From: Leptospira sp. WS4.C2
GTDB taxonomy: Bacteria; Spirochaetota; Leptospiria; Leptospirales; Leptospiraceae
Reading direction: 5' to 3'
Assembly: GCF_040833985.1 (NCBI RefSeq)
Contig: NZ_CP162139.1
Location: 1,632,001 to 1,696,000 of the forward strand
DNA: 64,000 nt
The notes under the pieces: generated by a model
Told to the model about the DNA's origin: nothing
Databases searched by the model: none
Seen by the model: only the letters and a program-made list of their open reading frames with translations
Made by a program: the position numbers and the translations under genes
Shown here: positions 56,448-64,000 of the stretch, one piece after another
Position numbering within the stretch: the stretch's first letter is position 1
How the letters are laid out: each line of letters starts with the position of its first letter

Positions 56448-57469
56448 CGGAAATCCTTTCCCAAGACGAAATTGATGCCCTGTTAAATGCGATCTCCTCT
56501 GGGGAAGTCTCTGAGGATGAATACTCGTCGGTTGGGGAACAAAAGAAAGTCAAAATTTACGACTTCAAACGTCCGGATAAATTTTCAAAAGACCAGATTC
56601 GTACTTTGCAGATGATGCACGAGACCTTTGCCCGTTTGGCAACGACGGGGCTATCGGCACAGCTTCGCGCCCTCGTTGTGGTGCACGTGGCGTCGGTGGA
56701 TCAGTTGACTTACGAAGAATTCATTCGTTCCATTCCCAATCCCACAACCCTTGCGGTGATTAATATGGATCCCCTCCGCGGATCTGCCATTTTAGAAATT
56801 GACCCTTCCATTTCCTTTACCATCATTGATCGTTTGTTTGGTGGTAAGGGAGAATCATCTAAGGTAAACCGAGAACTATCAGATATCGAGTTATCGGTAA
56901 TGGAAGGGATTATCGTCAGGATTCTTGGTAACTTACGAGAGTCTTGGTCGACAGTCATTGATTTACGTCCAAGGCTTGGAAACATTGAAACAAACCCACA
57001 GTTTGCCCAAGTGGTTCCCCCCAATGACATGGTGGTATTAATTACCTTAGAAACCAAAGTGGGTGAAGTCGAAGGGATGACGAATCTTTGTATTCCCTAC
57101 ATTACCATTGAACCCATCATTAACAAACTTTCGGCTCAGTACTGGTATTCCTCGATTCGTAAAGGGGAAGTGGATGAAAACCGTGCCGTCATCCAAGAGC
57201 GACTCGACCAAGTCAAAATCCCTCTGATTTCGGAAGTGGGAAGTGTGGACATCTCTTTAAATGATTTGATGAACTTACACGTAGGCGATGTGATTAAATT
57301 AGAAAACACCCCCATCAAAACCGATCTTATGGTAAAGGTGGGGGATCGCAGTAAATTTAAGGCCACACCAGGAAGAGTCGGAAACCGTCTTGCCATCCAA
57401 ATTGGAGACAGCATCGAAGACATTCCAGACGAACTCCTTGGCTCTACACGTTCGGAACAAGAATACTAA
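56444..57469 (+). CDS. fliM: Flagellar motor switch protein FliM
   Basis: C-ring protein that binds phosphorylated CheY and switches rotation. 341 residues: N-terminal CheY-binding motif ILSQDEIDALLNAI (4-17), middle CheC-like domain with DKFSKDQIRTLQMMHETFAR and IPNPTTLAVINMDPLRGSAILEI (split across strands), and the C-terminal SpoA domain (about 260-335). Overlaps the preceding gene by 4 bp, so its expression is tied to a run of non-flagellar genes. Confidence 0.96.
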   Translation: MTEILSQDEIDALLNAISSGEVSEDEYSSVGEQKKVKIYDFKRPDKFSKDQIRTLQMMHETFARLATTGLSAQLRALVVVHVASVDQLTYEEFIRSIPNPTTLAVINMDPLRGSAILEIDPSISFTIIDRLFGGKGESSKVNRELSDIELSVMEGIIVRILGNLRESWSTVIDLRPRLGNIETNPQFAQVVPPNDMVVLITLETKVGEVEGMTNLCIPYITIEPIINKLSAQYWYSSIRKGEVDENRAVIQERLDQVKIPLISEVGSVDISLNDLMNLHVGDVIKLENTPIKTDLMVKVGDRSKFKATPGRVGNRLAIQIGDSIEDIPDELLGSTRSEQEY

Positions 57470-57491
57470 TCTTTTTCGCTAAACAGAGTTT

Positions 57492-58955
57492 ATGCGAAAA
57501 TATTTACCTTTCAAACCAGTTAGTTCCTTCTTGATGAGATTGGTTTGTCTCCTTTCCCGATTTGGAATTCTGGTTTTTTTCCTCGTTAGTATTTCGATCC
57601 ATGCCAAACCCAAAAAAACTTTGGTAAAACTAGAAGGAAAATCTTCTCGGATTCGCCAAACGATTGTTTTATCGATCGATGGATTCCCGGCTTATTACTT
57701 AACGGATCCCAAATTCAGATCTTATTTTCCCCATTTAAGCGAACTTTTCCAAAAGTATGGAGTTCATGAAATTGAAACCGTCAATCCATCGGTAACTTAT
57801 CCGGCCCATACATCTATGGTTACGGGTTTGGATCCGGCAGAACATGGAATTTATAATAATACACTTTCCGACCCTTTTGAGAAAAATGATGGGGGATGGA
57901 TGTGGTATGCAGAAGACATCCAAGTTCCCACACTTTGGGATTTGGCAAAAGAGAATCGGAAAACCACTGCCAATGTATTTTGGCCCGTGACAGTGGGTGC
58001 AGGAATTGACTGGAACCTTCCCCAATATTGGAGGAAGAAAATTCCAGAAGACGACAAACTCCTACGAGTGCTTTCCACTAAGGATTTGCATAAAGAAGCA
58101 GAACTTGCCATCGGATCTCCGTTAAACGATGTCGCCAAAGATGAAATTAAATTGAAAACAGCGACTTGGCTCTTTCACAAGAAAAAACCTGATCTACTAT
58201 TTGTTTATACGACGGATTTGGATACAAACCACCACGGCTATGGACCCGGTTCGGAAAAAGCCTTGTTACGTTTGGTGGAACTGGACAAGGCCATCGATGA
58301 ATTTTTGCAATCTGTTGGAGCATTCACTTCAAAAGGGCCAGCGGTTGTCATTGTTTCTGACCACGGCTTCCATTCTGCAGACTTTGTTTGTGCCCCGAAT
58401 GTGATTCTGAAACAAAAAGGTTATATCAATGAGGAGACGGGAACCTACCAACTCACGTTTAAAAGTTCTGGTGGTAGCTCCATACTTTTGCCGGCACCGA
58501 ATGCGGTGATCTCGCCATCGGAACTCGAAGGGGTCATCACCGAAATTCTCCAAGTCTGTCCCGGCTCCGAATGGGTTTCGGCAACGCCAACGTCTGCTAG
58601 TCTGCCCCGTGGTCTTGGTTTGCAAACACAATTGGGACAGAATGAAATTCTTCCTGATCCGGGTAAATCCCTCGAAGAGAAAATCCATCCCTCTACATGG
58701 GGTGTCCTTCGCACATCACAGAAGTTATTTTTTAGTGGGACAAGAAAGGGGGAAGTGTTTTCCAAATCACCAGTTCCGATCCACGGACATGGATATTGGA
58801 ATTCTCTCCCAGAAATGAAAACCATTGGTTTGGTTTATGATCCGCGTGGAAAAGAACATTCTTTCCAATCAGTGAAAGATGTATTTGGGATTGTGAAAGA
58901 TCTCTTAGACCTAAAAGAGAAAAAAAACAAAGGGACTGAAAGCAAAAGCAAATAG
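57492..58955 (+). CDS. Type I phosphodiesterase/nucleotide pyrophosphatase family protein
   Basis: 487 residues with an N-terminal hydrophobic signal/anchor (about 18-38). Alkaline-phosphatase superfamily: metal-binding Asp in VLSIDGFPAYYL, nucleophile Thr in SVTYPAHTSMVTG (about 107), DLDTNHHGYGPGS and VIVSDHGFHSADF with the second metal site, and PIHGHGYWN near the end. Resembles nucleotide pyrophosphatase/phosphodiesterases and PhoN-like ectoenzymes. Substrate unknown. Converges with the ferredoxin gene. Confidence 0.9.
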   Translation: MRKYLPFKPVSSFLMRLVCLLSRFGILVFFLVSISIHAKPKKTLVKLEGKSSRIRQTIVLSIDGFPAYYLTDPKFRSYFPHLSELFQKYGVHEIETVNPSVTYPAHTSMVTGLDPAEHGIYNNTLSDPFEKNDGGWMWYAEDIQVPTLWDLAKENRKTTANVFWPVTVGAGIDWNLPQYWRKKIPEDDKLLRVLSTKDLHKEAELAIGSPLNDVAKDEIKLKTATWLFHKKKPDLLFVYTTDLDTNHHGYGPGSEKALLRLVELDKAIDEFLQSVGAFTSKGPAVVIVSDHGFHSADFVCAPNVILKQKGYINEETGTYQLTFKSSGGSSILLPAPNAVISPSELEGVITEILQVCPGSEWVSATPTSASLPRGLGLQTQLGQNEILPDPGKSLEEKIHPSTWGVLRTSQKLFFSGTRKGEVFSKSPVPIHGHGYWNSLPEMKTIGLVYDPRGKEHSFQSVKDVFGIVKDLLDLKEKKNKGTESKSK

Positions 58956-58973
58956 AAAACCTTAACTTAAAAC

Positions 58974-59192
58974 TTAGTGTTTTTTCCAGTGGATGCATTC
59001 GCCGGGGCATTCATCCATTTCCTTTTGCACCTTTTTTTCATCTTCCTCTGGGATAGCAGCATCATTGATGGAAGCTCCCGCGATATGGGTTTGGGAAACA
59101 TCATCCTCATCCATCATAAAATATTTTGGCATATTATCAGCACACTGGTTACAAGAAGTACAATTGTCTTTGTCTACATAAGCCTTTCTCAT
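58974..59192 (-). CDS. Ferredoxin with one 4Fe-4S cluster
   Basis: 72 residues. Cluster ligands Cys11, Cys14, Cys17 (CTSCNQC) and Cys62 (ECPGECIHW, with an extra Cys66). The acidic middle is typical of small electron carriers. Partner enzyme unknown. Overlaps the SemiSWEET gene by 4 bp and is the last gene of a three-gene minus-strand unit with queF. Confidence 0.9.
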   Translation of the reverse strand: MRKAYVDKDNCTSCNQCADNMPKYFMMDEDDVSQTHIAGASINDAAIPEEDEKKVQKEMDECPGECIHWKKH

Positions 59193-59443
59193 ATTTTCTC
59201 CTCTTTGAGTTTATAAAATAGAATGATAGATACGAAAAAAATGGTAACTATGTTTGCGAGTATGATTGGAAAATCCGATTTTAGAACTCCGTAAACAAAC
59301 CACAACAGAACACCCAAAAAAAACATAATGTACATATTACGACTGATATCACGAGTTTGTTTTGTCATCACCACTCGTAAGACTTGCGGAAGGAAGGAAA
59401 CGGTGGTTAAAAAAGCGGCAATGTAGCCAATTAGGTTTTCCAT
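59189..59443 (-). CDS. SemiSWEET sugar transporter
   Basis: 84 residues forming one three-helix half of a SWEET transporter; two copies make a pore for mono- or disaccharides. TM1 carries the PQ motif (SFLPQVLRVV), TM2 follows SRNMYIMFFLGVLLWFVYG, and TM3 has PIILANIVTIFFVSIIL. The helix order and sequence closely resemble, from memory, the L. biflexa SemiSWEET used in crystal structures. It starts directly after the queF stop. Confidence 0.95.
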   Translation of the reverse strand: MENLIGYIAAFLTTVSFLPQVLRVVMTKQTRDISRNMYIMFFLGVLLWFVYGVLKSDFPIILANIVTIFFVSIILFYKLKEEKI

Positions 59444-59845
59444 TTATGCCTTGTATTCTCGCCTAACGATGGTTTTTACACCACCTCGAACATTGTAATC
59501 ACCCACCACTTTAACAAAAATGGGATCCACGGCAGCCACAAAGTCTTCTAGGATTTTGTTTACCACGTTTTCGTGGAAAATTCCCACATTTCTGTAGGAC
59601 ATCATGTATTCTTTCAGAGATTTGAGTTCGACACAACGATCTCTCGGAATGTATTCAATAAAAATGGATCCAAAGTCAGGAAGGCCGGTTTTAGGGCAAA
59701 CGGCGGTAAATTCCGGGATGGTAAATTCGATATTGTATTCTTTTCCGGCATAAACATTGGCAAACCATTCGATTTCCGGGGTTTTCCAGGACGGGATATG
59801 GTCTTGTTTGTCCTCATATGAAGATTCTGATTTTTTTTCCGACAT
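59444..59845 (-). CDS. queF: NADPH-dependent 7-cyano-7-deazaguanine reductase
   Basis: Reduces preQ0 to preQ1 in queuosine synthesis. The 133-residue short (YkvM-type) form has the catalytic cysteine in FTAVCPKTGLPDFGSIFIEY, the QueF motif ELKSLKEYMMSYRNVGIFHE and Asp in PDFG. Its ATG at 59845 is 42 nt from the divergent guaA start. First gene of the queF-SemiSWEET-ferredoxin unit. Confidence 0.95.
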   Translation of the reverse strand: MSEKKSESSYEDKQDHIPSWKTPEIEWFANVYAGKEYNIEFTIPEFTAVCPKTGLPDFGSIFIEYIPRDRCVELKSLKEYMMSYRNVGIFHENVVNKILEDFVAAVDPIFVKVVGDYNVRGGVKTIVRREYKA

Positions 59846-59887
59846 TTGTTTACCCCGACAATTGCAAAATTATTTTGGAATCATCCC

Positions 59888-61687
59888 ATGAAAAGTGATA
59901 AAAAAATTGCAGTCGTCGATTTCGGCGGTCAATACGCTCACCTCATCGCTTCCCGAATTCGAAGGCTTGGAGCCTATACGGAAATCTTATCCAATGAAGA
60001 ACCATTGTCTGTTTATGAATCCTATGCTGGAATCATTCTATCGGGAGGCCCGAGCAGTGTGTATGAAAAAGGGGCGCCACTTCTACCAGAAGGTTTTTTT
60101 AAAACTTCCGTTCCCATATTAGGAATCTGTTATGGCCACCAACTTTTAATGAAAGCTCTCGGTGGAGAAGTTGTCTCTTCCAATTCCAAAGAATATGGCC
60201 CGGCCATTCTCGAAATTCAAAATCCCAATTCTCTCCTTTCAAAGTCACTCTCTCCAAAAACAAAAGTTTGGATGAGCCATGGGGATGAAGTCGTCCGAAT
60301 GCCCGATGGGTTTCAAATTGTAGCATCTTCGGATAACTGTCGCTATGCGTTCGTTTCGAATGAATCTAAAAAACAATTTGGGATTCAATTCCATCCGGAA
60401 GTGACTCACTCCGAAGAAGGGGAAATCCTACTTAAGAATTTTGTGAATCTTTGCAACGCAGGTGCTAGTTGGAGCATCTCCCAATTTTTAGAAGAACAAA
60501 TCACTGAATTACAAAAGAAAGTCCCTGTTGGCAAAAATGTATTTTTGTTAGTTTCTGGTGGAGTGGATTCTTCTGTTGCTTATCTACTTCTCGCAAAAGC
60601 TCTTGGGAAGGACCGAGTCAAAGGTCTACTTGTCGACACAGGGTTTATGCGTAAAAATGAAGTGAAAGACTTAATGGACAATTTACACCATGTCGGTTTT
60701 GATCTCACCATCTGGGATGAAAGTTCCGTATTCTATGAAAATCTGAAAAATGAATTTGATCCCGAGAAAAAACGGCGAATTGTGGGAGATCTATTTTTAG
60801 AAGCGCAAAGTAAAGCAACGGATTCCCTCGGATTGGATTCCGAACATTGGCTTCTTGGCCAAGGAACCATATATCCTGATACCATTGAATCTGGTGGCAC
60901 CAAACATTCTCATAAAATTAAAACCCACCACAACCGTGTTCCACAAATTGAAAAACTCATCCAAGAAGGAAAGATTGTAGAACCGATTGCTGATTTGTAC
61001 AAAGATGAAGTAAGGGAACTTGGTAGGCTTTTAGGATTGCCCGAACGTTGGATCGAACGGCATCCCTTTCCAGGCCCGGGTCTTGTGGTGCGTATGATCG
61101 CGAGTCCCGAAACCCATCCTCCCAAGATTGATTTTTCGGATTTGGGACTAACTGCAAAAAAGATGGAAGTTGAAATTTTACCCATTCTCTCTGTCGGAGT
61201 GCAAGGCGACCAAAGGAGTTATGCTCACTGCGCAGTGTTAAATGATTTTACAACCAACTGGAATGAACTGGACAAGTCGGCTGTTGAGATTACAAACTTT
61301 AAACGAGAAATCAACCGCGTGGTATTTGCCCCAGGGATCTCTACTTTTTCCGGCCCGTTTCATTATACTAAACTCAGTTTGGACAAAGGTCACTCGGATA
61401 TCTTACGTGATGCCGATGCGATTGTGAACAGAATTCTTTATGATGAATCGATCCACAATTCGATTTGGCAAATGCCAGTGGTTTTAGTTCCTGTGGGATT
61501 ACGTGAGAATTCTTATGGAGTGGTGCTTCGTCCAGTGGAATCGACAGAAGCCATGACTGCTAATTTTTACGAGATGGATCGGAAAATTCTAGATCGTATC
61601 ACCAAAGAATTGTTAGCATTGCCACAAATCTCTTTGGTGTTGTATGATCTCACTCACAAACCACCAGGAACGATCGAATGGGAGTAG
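59888..61687 (+). CDS. guaA: GMP synthase (glutamine-hydrolysing), long form
   Basis: Converts XMP to GMP. 599 residues from ATG 59888. Class I glutamine amidotransferase (1-190) with GGPSSVYEKG, catalytic Cys in ILGICYGHQLL (about 81) and His-Pro-Glu in QFHPEVTHSEEG; ATP-pyrophosphatase with P-loop LVSGGVDSSVAYLL (about 220). The C-terminal dimerisation region is longer than in E. coli (525 residues in all): after HPFPGPGLVVRM come about 75 extra residues including LPILSVGVQGDQRSYAH. This layout matches the duplicated dimerisation domain of eukaryotic GMP synthetase. Confidence 0.95.
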   Translation: MKSDKKIAVVDFGGQYAHLIASRIRRLGAYTEILSNEEPLSVYESYAGIILSGGPSSVYEKGAPLLPEGFFKTSVPILGICYGHQLLMKALGGEVVSSNSKEYGPAILEIQNPNSLLSKSLSPKTKVWMSHGDEVVRMPDGFQIVASSDNCRYAFVSNESKKQFGIQFHPEVTHSEEGEILLKNFVNLCNAGASWSISQFLEEQITELQKKVPVGKNVFLLVSGGVDSSVAYLLLAKALGKDRVKGLLVDTGFMRKNEVKDLMDNLHHVGFDLTIWDESSVFYENLKNEFDPEKKRRIVGDLFLEAQSKATDSLGLDSEHWLLGQGTIYPDTIESGGTKHSHKIKTHHNRVPQIEKLIQEGKIVEPIADLYKDEVRELGRLLGLPERWIERHPFPGPGLVVRMIASPETHPPKIDFSDLGLTAKKMEVEILPILSVGVQGDQRSYAHCAVLNDFTTNWNELDKSAVEITNFKREINRVVFAPGISTFSGPFHYTKLSLDKGHSDILRDADAIVNRILYDESIHNSIWQMPVVLVPVGLRENSYGVVLRPVESTEAMTANFYEMDRKILDRITKELLALPQISLVLYDLTHKPPGTIEWE

Positions 61688-61715
61688 TAGCTTTAGTTTT
61701 AAAATAGGCTTGTGA

Positions 61716-62129
61716 TTAAGGTAATAAAAGCCAAAGGAGAGCCATTCCACCCATAGCGAATTCCGGAAGTTTCCGTCTGAAAAGACTCTGGTTTTCTGGG
61801 TTTTCTTTTGGCTCTTCAGATTTTGTTGCATCTGTCTTTGTTTCTTCTTTTGTATCTTTGGATGCAAATAGAGAACCAAAAAATCCTGGTTTTGTTTCCT
61901 CTTTCGGTGCTTCCCAAACTACGGGAAGGGAGACAACTTCCACCGCATTCTTTTTATATGCCTGTTTGGTGCCGTCTTTAGATTCTACTAAAACATAATT
62001 CGCAGTCGGAGAGGAAGTTTTGACGTTTTCCAAAACCTCTTTGGTTGCTTTCACAGTCACAGTGTCTGCATAAGAAACTTGAGATACAATCGATAGAATG
62101 GATACAGATAGTATGGTCTTTACGTTCAT
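61716..62129 (-). CDS. Small exported protein with C-terminal membrane segment
   Basis: 137 residues: signal peptide MNVKTILSVSILSIVSQVSYA, a short beta-rich part (DTVTVKATKEVLENVKTSS, YVLVESKDGTKQAYKKNAVEVV), a Lys/Glu-rich linker and a C-terminal hydrophobic end (FAMGGMALLWLLLP). The middle has the look of small SH3-like or OmpA-associated periplasmic proteins of Leptospira, but I do not recognise it. Monocistronic, converging with guaA. Confidence 0.7.
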   Translation of the reverse strand: MNVKTILSVSILSIVSQVSYADTVTVKATKEVLENVKTSSPTANYVLVESKDGTKQAYKKNAVEVVSLPVVWEAPKEETKPGFFGSLFASKDTKEETKTDATKSEEPKENPENQSLFRRKLPEFAMGGMALLWLLLP

Positions 62130-62217
62130 ATTTACAGCGCATCCTCTCGAAAGGGGGAAGCAATTTGATTTTTCTCTGAATTGTTACAATCTGATGAAAA
62201 GTGAAAATAGTTTCCAT

Positions 62218-62245
62218 TTGACACCAAGCCTTCCTATTTTAGCGT
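62218..62245 (+). promoter_or_regulatory. Candidate promoter of the tRNA-Cys/tRNA-Leu unit
   Basis: TTGACA (62218-62223) is followed after 16 nt by TAGCGT (62240-62245), 16 nt before the tRNA-Cys 5' end, which suits a tRNA promoter. The -35 is perfect and the -10 poor. Confidence 0.5.
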
Positions 62246-62261
62246 ATCCAAAGTCACGATT

Positions 62262-62332
<71 letters not shown>

Positions 62333-62347
62333 AATCACGGATCATTC

Positions 62348-62431
62348 GCCTGGATGGTGGAATTGGTAGACACACAGGACTTAAAATCCTGTGGGAGTAA
62401 TCCCGTGCGGGTTCGATTCCCGCTCCAGGTA
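62348..62431 (+). tRNA. tRNA-Leu (UAA anticodon)
   Basis: An 84-nt class II tRNA: acceptor GCCTGGA/TCCAGGT, anticodon stem CAGGA/TCCTG with loop CTTAAAA (anticodon TAA), a long variable arm GGGAGTAATCCC, T arm GCGGG-TTCGATT-CCCGC, and discriminator A. It lies 15 nt after tRNA-Cys, so both are probably cut from one transcript. Confidence 0.97.
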
Positions 62432-62455
62432 TAAATCGAACGATTGCGAGTCAAA

Positions 62456-62512
62456 AAAAACGTAGCGACCCATAGGGAGCGTAAGCGTTTTTTCCGAAGG
62501 CAGGAAGCCTGA
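62456..62512. repeat. Mosaic intergenic repeat, copy 1
   Basis: Begins with AAAAACGTAGCGACCCA and ends with a 32-nt block (62481-62512, GTAAGCGTTTTTTCCG onward to AGCCTGA) that is identical in copy 2. Between them lie only 8 nt here. The end block holds a small hairpin AGGC-N5-GCCT. Lies 24 nt after tRNA-Leu. Further palindromes follow to about 62580 (for example GGCCAGGATGGCC). Confidence 0.75.
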
Positions 62513-62616
62513 GGTGACGAGCAAGACGGGCTGAGGTCGAAAGGCCAGGATGGCCGAAGACCGAAGCGATTCCCGCGGACCATCTAAATCACACAGAACT
62601 AAAATCAACATCTCTT

Positions 62617-62726
62617 AAAAACGTAGCGACCCAGCGCAGGCTTTATAAAAGCCGGAGGCGAAGTTGGCCTAAAGGGCCAAGGGTGGATGGAGCCGTAAGC
62701 GTTTTTTCCGAAGGCAGGAAGCCTGA
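62617..62726. repeat. Mosaic intergenic repeat, copy 2
   Basis: The same 5' block (from 62617) and the same 32-nt 3' block (62695-62726) as copy 1, but separated by about 61 nt that include a hairpin TTGGCC-TAAA-GGGCCAA. It ends two bases before the stop codon of the O-antigen-ligase-like gene. Short reading frames called across this region are not real genes. Confidence 0.75.
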
Positions 62727-62728
62727 CA

Positions 62729-64000
62729 CTATTCACAATTCCCTGTGATCTCAATCGCCGGTAGGAAAGGATTTTCTCCTTTCCAAGAATATAAAAATCC
62801 AAAATCAATAAATTCCACACCGGATCCCAAGTATGCTTTCGGTTTAACAAGAATTGAAACCATTTTCCTATCATTTAGAATCGTTTCCTTCTTCACAATT
62901 CGTTCTGAATGGACTCGGTATTCTTTGTCTTGGTCAAAACTTTCTCTTTTTCTTGTCTCCAGAACCAGTGAGTCGGGCAAATCCCCTTCCATTGTTCCTT
63001 CCCAATGGATTTTGATTTGGATTGGATTTTCACGCACTTGGGCATCCGTATCAAAGTTGATCTTGTGATCCAAACATCCCGAGAGTTTGAAATACAATCC
63101 CTTTGTTCCCGAAGGCAGGGCGACTGGGCCGTTCGCATTGATAGAGGACTGTGCTAGGGGGGCGGGGAAGTTGTTCTCTGTGCGAACCCTGTGGAAAAAT
63201 AAATCTTTTGCAGGGGTCTTCGTTAAATACAAAGCACCTAGACTCGAAATGAAAATCCAAAATAGGACGATGCCATACACTTTTTTTAGATTCTTTTTTG
63301 TCGATGTTTCATCGGCTTCAGTGATTCCCCGTTTGGTTTTTGGTAATAGGCATAAAATCCCAAGGAAGGGAAGTAATACCTCATCGTCTAACAAAAAACA
63401 TTGGAAGCTACCGGCAAAAACAATCGCAAAAAAACCTAAATAGAAGAGGGTATATTGCGGAATTTGTAAGATGTTTTTTGTGACGAGATATAAAAAACTA
63501 AGAAAAGAGAACACACCCAAAACTCCTCCCAATATCCAAAAATGCAAAAAATCAAAATGGGCATGGGATTTCGGTGTGATGGATAAATCGTAATACAATT
63601 CGGGAAGTTCTCGAACGAGAGGAATGGCTCGTAAAACAAATTCACCTGGGTAATTTCCACTGCCGATCCCCAATAAAAAAGAGTCCTTTAAGATGGCAAA
63701 ATTCATTTTATGAATCCAGACTCTTTGGTTCTCTAACGATCGTTTAGCGAATAAATCATCAATGGCTCTTTGGAATAACCAATTATTTTGGTAGAGTAAA
63801 AACAAGAGAATCGCGAACCCAAGAAGACAGGTCCCAAACCATGGTAGGAATTTTTTAATCGAAAACTTTTTCTGGGGTAAGAGTAGAACTAAACCAAATA
63901 ACAACCCAAACCAAATCGACCGGCTTTGGTTGAGGAAAAGTAAAACAACCCCCAAACAGGAAAAACCAAGAAGGAGCACGAGATGGATTTTGTATCTGGA
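62729..64000 (-). CDS. O-antigen ligase-like membrane protein, cut by the window end
   Basis: The frame is open to the window edge beyond the GTG at 63979, so the N-terminus is missing. The 423 visible residues have several membrane helices: LLLGFSCLGVVLLFL, the Wzy_C/O-antigen ligase motif NQSRSIWFGLLFGLVLLLP, ILLFLLYQNN, then helices near 160-215 and 245-265, and a soluble C-terminal domain (about 275-416, with LYFKLSGCLDHKINFD) that looks like a beta-sandwich. Likely joins or polymerises surface polysaccharide; the substrate is unknown. Confidence 0.8.
   Translation of the reverse strand, partial: SRYKIHLVLLLGFSCLGVVLLFLNQSRSIWFGLLFGLVLLLPQKKFSIKKFLPWFGTCLLGFAILLFLLYQNNWLFQRAIDDLFAKRSLENQRVWIHKMNFAILKDSFLLGIGSGNYPGEFVLRAIPLVRELPELYYDLSITPKSHAHFDFLHFWILGGVLGVFSFLSFLYLVTKNILQIPQYTLFYLGFFAIVFAGSFQCFLLDDEVLLPFLGILCLLPKTKRGITEADETSTKKNLKKVYGIVLFWIFISSLGALYLTKTPAKDLFFHRVRTENNFPAPLAQSSINANGPVALPSGTKGLYFKLSGCLDHKINFDTDAQVRENPIQIKIHWEGTMEGDLPDSLVLETRKRESFDQDKEYRVHSERIVKKETILNDRKMVSILVKPKAYLGSGVEFIDFGFLYSWKGENPFLPAIEITGNCE

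Noticed and set aside
62335..62874. Short minus-strand frames over tRNA-Leu and the mosaic repeats
   Set aside because: They read through a tRNA gene and repeated palindromic DNA and overlap the O-antigen-ligase-like gene.

Overview
The window is chromosomal DNA of a spirochaete of the genus Leptospira, most likely the saprophytic L. biflexa/L. meyeri side of the genus. The clues are: an 84-residue SemiSWEET that looks nearly identical to my recollection of the L. biflexa protein; spirochaete-style lipoproteins; a periplasmic-flagellum FlaB flagellin; and direct-sulfhydrylation methionine genes (metX, metY, metW) of the kind described in L. meyeri. Coding density is high, genes overlap by 4 bp at many junctions, and no phage, transposase or CRISPR array was seen. 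Species assignment is inference.

Layout. 1-2824: end of an unknown gene, a small lipoprotein, fructose-1,6-bisphosphatase, and an unknown protein that reads as a degenerate GGDEF domain. 2906-7218: macromolecular-synthesis operon rpsU-yqeY-dnaG-rpoD. 7275-16751: a lipoprotein, glpD, tyrS, a membrane-anchored deacetylase-like protein, then on the minus strand tRNA-Ala, def and a large RND permease. 16827-20228: a coiled-coil protein, a GAF-SpoIIE phosphatase-ATPase fusion and a STAS protein, which look like a partner-switching module. 20276-24681: two-subunit biotin-dependent acyl-CoA carboxylase. 24682-36302: a ten-gene minus-strand cluster, ispH, two histidine-kinase-type proteins, a CheY-like regulator, a STAS protein, cheA, an MCP with tandem PAS domains, cheW, cheD and cheB. 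No cheR is present.

36539-46453: flaB, ilvA, metW/metX/metY, an outer-membrane-like protein, rsmE, a zinc-ribbon membrane protein and a secreted protein that may be flagellar sheath protein FcpB. 46575-51970: AAA+ ATPase, fliN, a GNAT acetyltransferase, an RNHCP protein and an NfeD/stomatin trio. 52064-58955: a tightly overlapping plus-strand run, haem-binding protein, argH, cyclophilin lipoprotein, unknown, BsuPI-like protein, fliM and a phosphodiesterase. 58974-64000: ferredoxin/SemiSWEET/queF, a long eukaryote-like guaA, a small exported protein, tRNA-Cys and tRNA-Leu, a mosaic intergenic repeat, and an O-antigen-ligase-like protein cut by the window edge.

Motility is the recurring theme: flagellin, both switch proteins, a full chemosensory array and a possible sheath protein all lie here but in separate transcription units. 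The most interesting unexplained signals are the structured intergenic elements (39206-39247, 48961-49043, 62456-62726), the phosphatase/ATPase/STAS module, the eukaryote-like GMP synthase insert and the degenerate GGDEF protein. All functional calls come from reading motifs by eye; no database search was run.
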